Notes: a model not told the origin generated them from the sequence alone. A DNA stretch of 64,000 bases from Simmondsia chinensis (GCA_018398585.1 JAGTTD010000008.1:28139208-28203207), one strand, 5' to 3'. Shown: positions 1-10,762, counted from the stretch's first letter. Translations and numbers: made by a program.

Positions 1-439
1 AATTCTCTTAATCATTTTTATACCCGAATGGGTAAAATAGTCATGCTATAAAATAAAAGTTTTTTTGGATCCGTTAATTTTTGGTTAACCATCTCGAAGG
101 GTATCTTGAGACTAAATAGATAGTCTGACTTATGAAAAATGTTGTTTTTTCAGGAAACATGATATGTACTCTTCTAGAGCCTTTAATTAAGTTTAGAATG
201 CCCATTATTGTTATATTGTCTTTGAGACATGAATTTTCACTATTCATATTCAAACATAAAATACATATAATCATTAACGAAAAATAGGCATATAAGTAAC
301 TGATGATAAGTAGGTGGCAAAGCCATCCATATGAATAACTGATAATAAGTAGGCAGCATAGCCGACCATATGAATAATGAACGAGTAATAAAAAGTAGGC
401 ATCAACCAGTCATGAATATGCAAAGTAAAAAAAATACAA
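1..439. other. Non-coding stretch with short tandem repeats
   Basis: No convincing gene. Positions about 296-413 hold three imperfect copies of a unit of about 39 bp (each with a version of TAAGTAGG..GCA and ending near CATATGAA or CATGAA). The stretch lies on the downstream side of the minus-strand copia gag remnant at 440-1188, so it may be decayed copia sequence, but I see no protease or integrase motif in it. Confidence 0.4.
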
Positions 440-1188
440 AAAATAAATTTTTTCTCTTTCCTTCACTTTTCTGTTTTATCTCCTCATCATTTGTGGACTT
501 CTTGAATTTTGGTCCATTCTGGGTACCATAGATTCAGTTATTATGACTGTGACTATAACCTTGTCCATGGCCCTGACCACCTCCACGTTTATGACCTTAA
601 CCATGTCCCTGATGGTTGTGTGTCAAAGCATTCACTTTAGGGAATGGTTCAAATCCAATTGGTCGTGACTGATGATTTTTCATCAACAATTTATTGTCTT
701 ATTCAAGAACGAGGGGACATGATATTAACTCTAAGTATTTTTTGAATCTTCGTTCTCAATATTGCTACTGTAGGAGCATATTTGAGATATGAAAAGTAGA
801 GAGCGTTTTCTTTAACATATCCTTCACAATAATATTTTCTCCACATAATTTCAATTGGAAGGTAATACTAAATACAACAGAGTTATACTCGCTTACAGTT
901 TTAAAATCTTGTAATGCAGGTGAATTCATTCATAGCGAGCTTTAGGGAGGATCATAAACTTTTGATGATCAAACCTCTCCTTTAAATTCAACCAAAAGAC
1001 ATACGAGTCCTTTATAGTAACATACTCAGCTTTCAATCCTTCAGGGATATGATGCTTGAGAAATATCATTGTTTTAGATCTCCAAGATTCATAACATCAA
1101 GGTGAATCTCAACATTAAGGGTCCAAGGCAAATAATTTTTTCCAGATATATCAAGAGTAGTAAATTCAAGATCAGTAAAATTAGACAT
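440..1188 (-). pseudogene. Ty1/copia retrotransposon gag, decayed
   Basis: Read on the minus strand from an ATG at 1188, the translation begins MSNFTDLEFTTLDISGKNYL, which matches the N-terminus of a very common plant copia Gag family. Later parts also fit that family: a segment around residues 110-150 with spaced hydrophobic residues, a KNHQ-like stretch, and a Gly/His-rich tail (GHGGGQGHGQGYSH, near 560-590) typical of the nucleocapsid end. Several stop codons and frame changes break it, for example just after the first 32 codons. In the family this protein packages element RNA in cytoplasmic particles. No protease, integrase or reverse transcriptase follows, so only the 5' part of an element is left. 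The upstream minus-strand sequence (about 1190-1850) would then be its leader and LTR. Confidence 0.75.
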
Positions 1189-1279
1189 GATTAAAATCAC
1201 AATGATTGAAGAATGAAACCTTACCTCGAGTATATAACGATCCTCAGCTAGCTAGAGACTCGTGCTGATAACTTGTTAT

Positions 1280-1567
1280 AAAACTATAGTCATATTATAC
1301 TCAAAAGGAAGAGAACAAAAATACAAACTCAAATATACTCGAAGAAAAATAGCAAGTATTCTGTATAAGAAGTAGAGAACCAGAGAAGTTATTCTTCTAT
1401 TCAAATAATTCTCTCAACATTATATTATTAAAATTTTTCTCAAAATCTCACTGTGAATATCACTTTCAACTTTTCTTTCCTGCTCTCACTGCTTTGCTTG
1501 CTGCTACTTCCACAGCTATTTATACATGATTTAAGCGGTGGAGGTTTCTTAATCATGAAGAAAGCAG

Positions 1568-1618
<51 letters not shown>

Positions 1619-1844
1619 TATATACGTATATACACACACACATATACATACATATATAAATATATACACACATATATACACATACAGATATACACATACA
1701 CATACACATACATATATATATATATATATAATATTCTAGGATATTTAATAATATCCAAACTCGGCTATAAAATTGTACCTGAAAAATATCCAATACTTAC
1801 AATAATAATCATATAAGAAATACCTACAAATGTTGCAAATTGTC

Positions 1845-1845
<1 letters not shown>
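1280..1845 (-). repeat. Probable LTR and leader of the copia remnant
   Basis: This lies directly upstream of the minus-strand gag start. On that strand the sequence near 1260-1285 contains TTATCAGCACGAG, which resembles the primer-site region seen just before gag in copia elements of this type. The exact LTR ends could not be fixed because there is no second LTR in the window to compare. Most of its middle is expanded into dinucleotide repeats. Confidence 0.4.
1569..1733. repeat. Compound (TA)n/(CA)n microsatellite
   Basis: Alternating TA, CA/TG and mixed tracts run almost without break for about 165 bp. Open reading frames here translate to Tyr/Ile/Thr/His/Cys/Val repeats and are artefacts. 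A second pure TA tract lies at 1846-1879. Confidence 0.95.

Positions 1846-1879
<34 letters not shown>
1846..1879. repeat. (TA)n microsatellite
   Basis: About 17 TA dinucleotides in a row, outside any gene. Confidence 0.95.
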
Positions 1880-1881
<2 letters not shown>

Positions 1882-1979
1882 AAAAACACGAAATAAAGTT
1901 AATTTATTTATTTAATAATACATACAAATTTGTAATCAAATAAAAATAATATTAAATTAATCATATTCATCATTTATAT

Positions 1980-3262
1980 GTAGGAAATTTAAAACCCACT
2001 GATGTGATTTTAAAGAGTATTTTAAACAGTTTACTTGCAAGCGTAAGAGTTCGTCGTAGCTTAGTCGGGAATATGGGTCTAATTCACAGGGACTCAGAAT
2101 TAAGTCAGATTTCGCTATTAATAAGTGAATTGATTTTGGGTTTTTTTTGTTGATTGGTTGAGCAGTTAATTCAAGAAAGCAATAAAGTCTATACTAAAGG
2201 TGACAATTCAATTGAGATTAGTTCTAGGAATAAATTTTGGGTAGTTTTACTCTTATCTCTTTACTATATTCCACTATGATAAGGATTTAGAAGACTTAGG
2301 CTACATGCATTAAGCTCGGGTTAATATTTAAACTAGGGTTTAGGGTAATGAACTAGTCTAAAAGCATAACCTACCATATCACCCTAAGTGTAGCATAGAT
2401 TATCTTATTCGCACTATTTAATTTCTTTCTCACCCCTAATTCATTATTAACCTATATAAAAGATTTTGTTCAGGGCTGAGTACAACTACAACCCTGACCA
2501 CGCGTTAAAATCAGTCATGTTATGGTCTAGGCTGTAAGCTCATAGACAAGAGCTAATAATTTGGAGATCTTAACATGGCTACAAGCACACACAAAGAAAA
2601 CCAAACCACAATGAATAATTCCCCACAAGTGTGTGTAAATAATATAACAAAACCATTTTCAAAAGAAAATTATAAATCGGGGATAGAGACGGCTACCTAT
2701 CCTTCATCCCTAAATAAAAAGGGTCTATTCCTCAATGGCAGTTTTATACATCATAAAATCTAAAAAAGAGAAAACCATGAATAAACCTTGAAAGCAAAGA
2801 CTCCCTCAATAAACATTGACATTGATCCTTGCTTTGATTTCTCCTGCACTTCAACCACCTGCCCTTCTGCATTCAAGAACCTTCTTGGATCTCGTAGCAG
2901 CTTCGGGAAGGAGTGAAGGAGAGGAGGCGTACGCAAAAGATACCAAATATAAGTCTTCTCATTTATATTTATACCCGTAGCATGACCTAGGTTATGCTAC
3001 GGAGAATGTCAACCGATCGGCTAGCCTATGGATTGACTATCGGCTCACTCTCTGTAGCTAGCCGATTGATTGGCTTTGGCTCCCGATTGATCGACAGCCC
3101 CACTGTAAGTTCGTCCCATTGCGGATTGCTGACCGATCGATACTTCATGCCGATTGGTCACTTAATACTCGAAACTTTACGAGATTGATTTGAATTACTG
3201 AATTACGAACCAATTGGTCCTTCTTTGACACATGTGGTTGGGTTTCTGAGAGTAGTCTTAAA
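1980..3262 (-). repeat. Gypsy-type LTR fragment, minus strand
   Basis: On the minus strand, 2110-2040 reads TGAGTCCCTGTGAATTAGACC and continues as a variant of the TCCCTGTGG-TTCGACCC sequence found near the 3' end of many plant gypsy LTRs. The rest (about 2120-2960) is non-coding with no intact frame; 2960-3200 is unusually rich in CCGATCGG/CCGATTG motifs. The boundary on the right is where the next gypsy element has inserted (target duplication at 3263-3267). Family assignment is inference from one motif. Confidence 0.45.
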
Positions 3263-3267
3263 ATATG
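3263..3267. repeat. Target-site duplication ATATG, left copy
   Basis: ATATG immediately precedes the 5' LTR and is repeated exactly at 7207-7211 after the 3' LTR, the 5-bp signature of LTR-retrotransposon integration. Confidence 0.92.
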
Positions 3268-3716
3268 TGATACAAACTTAGCGCTACCGCACCCGCCAAA
3301 TACCCATCCAAGTTCCCGTCTTTCAAACATTACCTTGGCGCCTTCCTTGCTTCTACCTGGATCTCAGCCGCCAAGCTTGCCGTCAAGACCATCCGCTTTT
3401 CTTCTTCCAGTAGCAGGCGACATCCCCAGCTCACCACCTTTTCCATGTCACTAGTAGATATTTTACTAGATATTTTCACTGTATATAGTATGGAGTTAGT
3501 TAAGATTAGGCATGTGATTATTATGTGCCTTCTTCTCCCCCCAAAACCCTATCTATGTCTTCTCTTTTTTCTTGCATTTAAGAACTTCCGTTTTTGGAGT
3601 TTACACTATTAATATATATACAAATGCATACAACGGGGCAGCCTTTACTGCCCCATAGCCCCATATTTGCTTGTGATTCCCATTGAGTGAGCTATTTTTC
3701 ATCTAAGTTTGTATCA
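3268..3716 (+). repeat. 5' LTR of gypsy element
   Basis: 449 bp, begins TGATAC and ends GTATCA (perfect 6-bp inverted ends). Clearly homologous over its whole length to 6747-7206, with scattered substitutions and small indels that indicate an old insertion. Confidence 0.95.
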
Positions 3717-3718
3717 AT

Positions 3719-3730
3719 TGGTATCAGAGC
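3719..3730 (+). other. Primer-binding site, tRNA-Met type
   Basis: TGGTATCAGAGC, two bases after the 5' LTR, is the classic plant initiator tRNA-Met complement used to prime reverse transcription. Confidence 0.95.
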
Positions 3731-3778
3731 ACTTCATCCTTCGCTCGGAATTTTGTTGGTTTTGATCAGAAATCAGCC

Positions 3779-6746
3779 ATGGCAGAGGGAACATTGTCAC
3801 AAGTTACCTTGAGAGAAATTGAGGAGTCCAATGATCGGCACCATACAGCATTGGAAAGGTCATTTAATGATCCCTGAGAAGAGCTTTGCGAGGTCGTTAA
3901 TGGCATCTCAGTGCTAGTTGCTAGTCTCGCTCACCTGGTGAACAGTTAGGTCTAGCCGCCGGCTCCCGTATCCATGGTCCCGCTTTCTCCTCGAGCAAGT
4001 GATGCCGTAATGGTCTTTCCGGCCAATGCAAAAGGTAACTACCAAGCCCCAACTCGATTTTCTAAGATTGAAATTTCTAAATTTAGTGGTAGAGGGGTGG
4101 ATGGTTGGTTGTATCACTGTGGAAGGTATTTTGTTATTAGTACAATGCTGGATGAGTTAAAAGTTATGCTGGCGAGTGTAGTGTTGGAAGGGGATGCCCA
4201 AGAGTGGCATGATTCTTTTGAAGAATCATGGCCTCGTGATGTTGTCGTCCCTTGGGATGTTTACGCCCAATGAATCCGAGGTAAATTCGTGGAGTCAGCT
4301 GATAATTCCCTCATGGAGGTCATGAAACTCTGCCAAATGAAACGAGTTGGAAAACACTTTGGCAAATTTGAGTCGTTTGTGAATAAATGCGAATTGACGG
4401 AAGAATAAAAGGTTAGCTTACTGTTGGGGGGTTTTCGTGAGGACATTTCGGGAGGAATCCTCATATTTATGCCTCAAATGTTACATGATGCCGTATTATT
4501 AGCTAAATTGCAAGAGCACAATTGTGCTTACCTTAAGAGGGTATCCGGCAAGAGTTCAATGAGATCATCGCCAATACTACCCTCGCCAAGTCCTCTGAGG
4601 GCCTTTCCCCGTGAATCCACCCCCTTGTCCTCCCTAGTGTCTATTGCCACTAACGGCTAGCACACCACAACCCCTGCCTCAAGGCCAGCTTAGCTTGACT
4701 CCAGCAGAGCGAGATAACTTCCGTACCCGTAATCTCTATTTCTATTGGCGTGACCATTTCATGCCAGGTCATCAATGCCCCATGCACAATCATGCCAGGG
4801 TGTTTTGGCTAGAGGCAGATGAGGAAGACGCCTTACCTGATCCGATGATGCTGGACATTGATCCAGACCCAGACCCAGTTTCTGATACCCACATCTCTAT
4901 ACACGCATTAGAAAGGATTTCCCAATGCCAGATAATGCGGGTCATGGGCCAGTGTGATAAGTGCTCCCTCAGTATTTTGATTGATAGTGGGAGCACACAT
5001 AATTTCCTTGACGCCAATCTTGCATAGTTGTTGGGGTATTCCATTGATGTCGCCATTCGCCCCACGATCACGGTAGTAGACGGCAAGCAAATATTATGTG
5101 CCGGTATCTGTAGCAATTTTTCTTGGTGGCTATTGGATGCACATTTTGATTCTGACATGCTTCTTATTCCCTTATCCGATTGTGACATGATTTTGGGAAT
5201 TTAATGGCTACACACTCACGGTAACGTTACTTGGGATTTTTCTGAGCTGTTAATGGAATTTACTATTCACGGCGCCGATATACGCTTCGCCGTATCAACT
5301 TTTCGCCCTTGAAGCCCATTACCGATAGCAAGCTATCTTCGCTTTTGACTACGCTTGCTTCTTTCTTCGCATTATCAGTCACCACTGCATCTGACTCGTC
5401 TTGTCTGCTCTAGGTACAAATGGATCCGCCTAATCAGTAGATACCATCCGCTTTGCAAAAGCTTCTTATTGGCTATGATGATGTTTTTACCACTAAGGCA
5501 AAGCCTCCGCTATCTTGCCCATTCTTCGATCACAGGATTCCGTTGAAAGATGGCAGTAACCCCGTAAACCTCCGGCCTTGGCGCTATCCCTTTTTTCAAA
5601 AAGACATTATTGATTCTCTGATCAAGGAGATGTTGCAAGTTGGCATTATATAGAATGTCACCTCGCGTTTTACTTCACCAGTAGTACTCGTCAAGAAGAA
5701 GGACGGAACTTGGTGCCTCTGTGTTGACTGCAGGCCCTTAACAAAATGACCGTTAAGGATAAGTTCCCTATTCTAATTTTCGAAGAATTACTTGAAGAGT
5801 TGGAGGGCGCCTCATTCTTCCGTAAACTAGACCTCAAATTCGATTATTGGCAGATCCGTATAGCAAACGAGGATATTCCACGGACGACTTTCCATACACA
5901 CTGCGGTCATTATGAATTTAATGTGATGCCTTCTGGATTGTCAAACGCTTCGTCTACCTTCCAAAGCTTAATGAATGACATCTTTCAGCCGTATCTCCGA
6001 CAGCTCGTCCTTGTCTTTTTCGATGACATTCTCGTATATAGCAGTACATGGTCTTCTCATCTTTCTCATATCGGGAGAGTTCTAAGTGTCTTCCGTGCCA
6101 ATTACCTAACTGCCAATTGTGCCAAGTGCATGTTTGGTACTTGCTGCATTTAATATCTGGGGCATTTTGTTTCCGGTGAAGGAGTCTCCACCGATCCACG
6201 AGAAATCAAGGCAGTAGCCAATTGGCCACGCCTCCAGACCTTAAAGCAAATTCACGAGTTTTTGGGCCTATCGGATTATTATCGCCAGTTTATTGCTTAG
6301 TATGACGTCATAGCTCAACCGGTAACCGATCTCCTTCGAAAGGACAACTTCCTCTAGACCTAGATGAAAAGAACGCCTTCAACCGCTTGAAAGGCGCCCT
6401 AACCACGACACTAGTGCTTGCTCTCCCCAACTTCGCCAAGACATTCATTATCGAAACGAATGCCTCTGGTACTAGAATTCGCGCCATCCTCATGCAAGAA
6501 GGCCGGCCTTTGGCTTTTATCAGTCATACTCTTGCTCCCCGTCATTGAGGAATGCCTGTTTACAAACGAGAGTTATTTGTCGTGGTCTTTGTCAAGGAAA
6601 GCCTCTGAATTGCTGCACCTTAAGTTTTAGCTCAGTGGGTTGGCCAGAGATGCCGCTGATGTTACTTGGGAGTACCTCCATGACTTCCAACTTCGCTTCC
6701 CTACCTTCGATCCTCAAGGACGAGGATCATCTCAAGGGGGTGGCAT
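3779..6746 (+). pseudogene. Gypsy gag-pol polyprotein, many stops and a large deletion
   Basis: ATG at 3779 opens a frame that stops after about 30 codons. Recognisable parts in order: capsid-type Gag (3974-4273, with SKFSGRGVDGWLYHCGRYF); a nucleocapsid-like segment near 4710-4795 whose zinc-knuckle cysteines are replaced (LYFYWRDHFMPGHQC); protease with ILIDSGSTHNF (about 4975-5010) and MILG near 5190; reverse transcriptase (5520-6150) with RKLDLKFDYWQIRI and the catalytic FFDDILVYS near 6015-6042; RNase H start (6380-6550) with IIETNASG, where the usual Asp of DASG is Asn. After about 6600 the sequence jumps to a short C-terminal tail. Stops at many points make it non-functional. Confidence 0.9.
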
Positions 6747-7206
6747 TGATAAAAACTTAGCGCTGCAGCACCCGCCAAGTATCTGCTAAGTTGCCCTGTT
6801 TCAAACATTGCCTTGGCGCTTTCCTTGCTTCCACTTGGATCTCAACCACCAAGCTTGCCGACAAGACCATCCGCATCTATTCTTCCAGCAGAGGGAGACA
6901 CCCCCTGCTCACCACCTTTGCCACGTCACTAGTAGATATTTTACAAGATATTTTTAGATATTTTCACTATATATATTAAGGAGTTAGTTTGGGTTAGGCA
7001 TGTGATTATTGTGTGCCTCCTTCTTCTCCCTCAAAGCCCTATCTATGTCTTCTTCCCTTTCTTACATGTAAAAAGCTCTAGGTTTAGAGCTTACACTATC
7101 AATATATATACAAATACATACAATGGGGCAGCCGTTATTGCTCTGTAGCCCCATATTTGCTTGTGATTCCCATTGATTGAGCTAGATTTCATCTAAGTTC
7201 GTATCA
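6747..7206 (+). repeat. 3' LTR of gypsy element
   Basis: 460 bp, starts TGATAA and ends GTATCA, preceded by a purine-rich tract (AAGGGGG). Matches 3268-3716. The first six bases differ from the 5' LTR by one substitution. Confidence 0.95.
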
Positions 7207-7211
7207 ATATG
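7207..7211. repeat. Target-site duplication ATATG, right copy
   Basis: Exact repeat of 3263-3267. Confidence 0.92.
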
Positions 7212-7558
7212 CCTCGATTACGCTTGATTTCGTCTCTTTTCAACCTTTGTTTGCTATAATGCACTCCAAGCTTAAATGTACCTAGATTATAATAAACCAC
7301 ACATGTAAAAGCTGAATATGTCATAGAAATGAGGAATAAAATATGTAAATATATGGCACATCGCCTGGTAAGCAAAAGTTTGACAATTTATCATATGAGT
7401 ATTTTGATATTTTAATGTATAAAATAAAGTATACTAAGGTTTAAAAGGTGTATCACTCGGGTACTAATGGTCCGATTTTTTATCAATTAGTTATCCTATT
7501 ATTGAAATTCGGTTTTTTTTTTTCTCAAAAATGCTAAAGCTGTATATATATATATATA
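7212..7558. other. Non-coding, low-copy or dispersed repeat sequence
   Basis: AT-rich, no gene seen. 7420-7480 carries a degenerate version of the GGTACTT-GGTGATAAAA dispersed repeat that recurs at 8795, 10690, 13870 and 39680. Confidence 0.4.
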
Positions 7559-7842
7559 GTGGCGTTCTTATGAGAGGGTGACAGCGTGAGAGGGCGAATC
7601 CTGGCCCTCTATTGTAATGAATGGCCAAAATTTATTGAACACTAAAAAAAATATTTTACAGCCAAGATTTATTGAGTATTAAAAAAAAAACAATATCTTT
7701 CACTTATTCCTTCTTTCTTTCTGCCCCATGAAGAGGTATTGGCTATAAATTATTATTATTTTTTAATGTTCAACAAATCTTGGCCGTCCATTACAATGGA
7801 GGGCTAGGATTCGCCCATCTCGCACTCTTATAAGAACGCCAC
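7559..7842. mobile_element. MITE-like foldback element
   Basis: The left 80 bases and right 80 bases are inverted repeats: GTGGCGTTCTTATGAGAG at the left matches CTCTTATAAGAACGCCAC at the right, and further in GGGCGAATCCTGGCCCTC matches GAGGGCTAGGATTCGCCC. It is 284 bp with no coding capacity. The ends sit in TATATATA tracts, so a TA or longer AT-rich target duplication cannot be told apart from flanking sequence and the superfamily is uncertain. Confidence 0.8.
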
Positions 7843-8108
7843 CCTATATATATAACGTCAAAGTTCGATGATATTTTGCCCAAAAATATTAAAATGACAC
7901 ATAATTTCGGCTATATATGGATATCACATATCAATATCTGATGAATTTTATCCTAATCTGTTAAGTTTATGTTGAAAATATCATTGTAACTTGTATATAT
8001 TATTATAATTATGTAGTATATTAACAATTCCTACCTGTAATCTATGTAATCTTACAATGTCAATTCATCAATTTTTAGTATTGAGTACCAAAATAATAAT
8101 ATACAGTT

Positions 8109-8123
8109 GAACCTCAAAGACAT
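8109..8123. repeat. SINE target-site duplication, left
   Basis: GAACCTCAAAGACAT, repeated at 8364-8378 with one mismatch (GAACCTCAAATACAT). Confidence 0.9.
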
Positions 8124-8363
8124 ATTGAAGAGGGTACCAACACGCCGTCACTGGATCCTATTAGAACTCCGAAGTTAAGTGTGTTTGGGTGAGAGCAGTA
8201 TCAGGATGGGTGACCTCTTGGAAAGTCCTCACTCTTAGGTTGAGGGCATTCATAAACAACATCTCTTCAAGAGTAATACCCTAAAGGGGGAAGGCTGCAT
8301 ACATCCGGCCCCCCAGACCCTGCTTAGGCGGGAGCCCTTGGAGCATTGGGTATGTTACTTATA
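8124..8363 (+). mobile_element. 5S rRNA-headed SINE, copy 1
   Basis: The first 110 bases are 5S rRNA-like: GGATCC, then AGAACTCCGAAGTTAAG, then AGGATGGGTGACC and AAGTCCTC, which are the RNA polymerase III internal promoter parts (A box, intermediate element, C box) of plant 5S genes. The second half (about 8270-8355) has GGGGGAAGGCTGCATACATC, CAGACCCTGCTTAGGC and GCATTGGGTATGTT, like the 3' region shared by Au-type plant SINEs. A 15-bp target duplication with one mismatch surrounds it, as expected for LINE-driven retroposition. It lies about 950 bp upstream of the MYB start. Confidence 0.9.
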
Positions 8364-8378
8364 GAACCTCAAATACAT

Positions 8379-9180
8379 GCTTCTGCATGTATATTAAAAT
8401 ATTAAGCTACCTAAATATTAAATACTCAATCTATATTAATAATTTAAGTGACAAAATTCTGTATATTAATTTTTTACACTTAAGTAATCTGAAGTTTTAA
8501 AATTTTATCAGTCAGGTACCATTTTATCGAAAGTGATATATTGTAGTTAAAAAACTGCGAAAATGGAACATGATTCTGTTAATATATTAGTATTATTATC
8601 TTCACTAGAAATGCTAACATAACATGTAATTTCGACAGTATTTAGGTAGGTTACATCAAAATTTGATGAATTTTATATCACAATTTGTTGAACTTTTTTT
8701 GTGAATATTAACATTACTATATATGCTATCGTTTTGTACAATATCAAAATCTCATGTACAAAATTGGTCAGATTCGTATAAAAACTCTTAAAATTTTGAC
8801 GTAGAGTACCTAGGTGCTGTAGGATGACTTAACCATAGTTACTTTTGATTGTCATTTGTCGTGTATTCATTTAGTGTTCTTATTATTGCAGTAATAAAGC
8901 GACTTATAGAGAATGATAATAACAAAGTTATCATGATAATAACAATTGTACTCTAATAATAACATTATCCTACTTATTTTTCTGTAATTTTGTTTGAATA
9001 ATCTTTTAAATCTAAATATTTAATTTATTTCTTTTGAGTTCCAACACAAATTTGTTCTGGTTTATGTATCTCATTTTTCATTGTTGAGATTCCCTATAAA
9101 TAATCAAATCTCGGAATATTTGACCGATAATTTTTCTAATGTTTTTTGTTCCAATGCATACCGCGTGTATCCCTGAAAAC
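8379..9180. other. AT-rich upstream region of the MYB gene
   Basis: No gene. 8380-8830 belongs to the dispersed AT-rich repeat with GGTACC/GATGAATTTTAT motifs also present at 7900, 13480-13990 and 39240-39760. The remainder is unremarkable. Confidence 0.4.
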
Positions 9181-9315
9181 CGAAAGGTAAACCTAAACTG
9201 CTAAACTAACTTCAGTTACAACTTCCCCCTCTCTCTCTCTCTCACACTTCTTTCTTATTAATAACCTTCTAGAGAGAGAGAGCTCAACCGACTTCTAGAG
9301 AGAAAAAGTGACGTC
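9181..9315 (+). promoter_or_regulatory. Probable 5' UTR and proximal promoter of MYB gene
   Basis: CT-rich tract (9226-9245) and a GA tract (9272-9281) that could pair with each other precede the start codon, a composition common in plant core promoters and 5' UTRs. The start ATG (9316) overlaps a TGACGTCA palindrome at 9309-9316, the core recognised by TGA/CREB-type bZIP factors. I found no upstream ATG between 9250 and 9315. Transcription start is not determinable. Confidence 0.5.
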
Positions 9316-9604
9316 ATGGGGACCCACCTTACCCCTAATGGTGGGACCCACGATCAGGACCGCCATGACCATGACCATCATTATAAAGTGAAGGGATCCT
9401 GGACCCAACAAGAGGATGCTGCCCTGATCGAGCTGGTCAAACTCCATGGGCCTTGTAACTGGTCAACCATCAGCGACTCCATCCCGGGGCGGTCAGGCAA
9501 GTCGTGCCGCCTCCGGTGGTGTAATCAGCTCTGCCCCACCGTCCAGCACCGCCCCTTCTCCGCAGCTGAAGATGACGTCATCCTCAAAGCCCACGCCGTT
9601 CACG
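9316..9604 (+). CDS. R2R3-MYB transcription factor, exon 1
   Basis: Exon 1 codes for a short His/Asp-rich N-terminus, the whole R2 repeat and the first half of R3. R2 has the three regular aromatic positions (KGSWTQQED, GPCNWSTIS, LRWCNQL). WCNQL and GRSGKSCRLRWC are typical of subgroup 22/23 MYBs (the MYB44/MYB70/MYB73/MYB77 and MYB1/MYB25/MYB109 groups of Arabidopsis). The exon ends after the first base of the Gly codon of AHAVHG; the next bases GTAATG are the donor. Joining to 18953 keeps frame and restores HGNKWATIA of R3. The product would be a nuclear DNA-binding regulator. The start is the only ATG before R2 and gives a short N-terminus usual for the group. Confidence 0.93.
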
Positions 9605-10099
9605 GTAATGTTAACTATTTTTCGAAAGCTTTTGTGTCGGATTGGAAACTTCAATGAGCGTATCTCTCTTTTCTGTTAAAGTTACGGTATTTAAGTTTGA
9701 AGGAATGACATTTCCAGTATTTAGAATACAAGAAAAATACGAAAAAAAACAAATATTTGAATGGAAAATTTTATAAATTTATAATGGATCTTGAAGAAAA
9801 TTATTTTTCTTTTGAAATAGATAGGAAAATTAAAAAATCATGAATATCAACTCAAACGACGTATGCATTCGGTATATCATAAGTATAAACTAGATAGGGT
9901 AATATCATTTAAATACCTCATTGATATGTGCTCAAAAAAGAAAAAAAAAAACACCTTATCAATATAATCCTTATACTTCGAAGGGTACCCAAGTGTCGTT
10001 AAAATTTGGTTTAGGTACCACGTTGAGATTTCGAGACACCTTAGACTTTCATAACTTTTATTTTTTTAGCTACCATCATACAACTCTATTAAGGTTCCG

Positions 10100-10530
10100 T
10101 TAGTTTATGCTAACATACACTTAAAATATATATATATATATATGTAAAACTAGAATTTCCATTTACATTAAATTTAAATCTTAAAATTTCAAAAGTACAT
10201 TTTTTTTTTGTCATCATTTTTTGAAAAATATTTAAATCTTTTAAAATATTTTAAAAATCTAAAAATTTTGTAAATGTTTAAAAAATATATTAAATATTTC
10301 AAAAGTATTTAATATATATTTAAAATATATTCATATAGTTTAAAAATATCAATATACTAAAAATATATATTATTTAGAAAATATTTTGTATTTTTAATAT
10401 TTATAGTTTTTAAATATCTAAGCTATTTTAAAATTTTGAATTTTTTAAAATATTTACATATTTTAAATATTTAAGCTATTTAAAAAATTTTTGAAATATT
10501 TACATATGTTCAAAAATTTTAAATTATGTT
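10100..10530. repeat. AT-rich low-complexity block
   Basis: Dense runs of AAAATATTTAAAA-type sequence on both strands plus a TA tract at about 10126-10143. No coding potential. Confidence 0.7.
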
Positions 10531-10762
10531 TAATACAAATGATAAGTGTATTTAAGGAAGCACTAACAATGCAATGGGGATGATACTCGAAAAAAAAATC
10601 ACCAAAGTTTAACATTTCCAAACCTCTAGACGCCTAAAAAATGCATAATAAAATCTGAAGATATTTGAACCAATTTTCTTTAAAATTTTAGACCTTAGTG
10701 TACCTCATTGTATGTATTGAAATGTCAGGCACCTAGGTGATAAAAAAATAAAATCAGGATAC

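Larger units (their letters stand above)
3268..7206 (+). mobile_element. Ty3/gypsy retrotransposon, internally deleted, with target duplication
   Basis: A bounded element of 3,939 bp: 5' LTR 3268-3716, primer site 3719-3730, gag-pol remnant, purine-rich tract near 6733-6743, 3' LTR 6747-7206, flanked by ATATG on both sides. Both LTRs start TGATA and end GTATCA. The internal part has Gag, protease, reverse transcriptase and the start of RNase H, then jumps to a short Gag-Pol C-terminal tail directly before the 3' LTR, so nearly all of RNase H and integrase is gone. It cannot move by itself. The tail resembles the end of chromovirus-type integrases; the lineage is inference. Confidence 0.93.

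Noticed and set aside
1440..1816. Overlapping open frames of up to 117 codons on both strands
   Set aside because: They are translations of the TA/CA microsatellite (Tyr-Ile, Thr-His, Cys-Val repeats) with no protein-like composition.
8130..8240. A functional 5S rRNA gene
   Set aside because: Only part of the 5S sequence is present, it runs directly into a SINE tail, no T-run terminator follows at the expected place, and SINE-type target duplications surround the whole unit. The same holds for 10780-10880.
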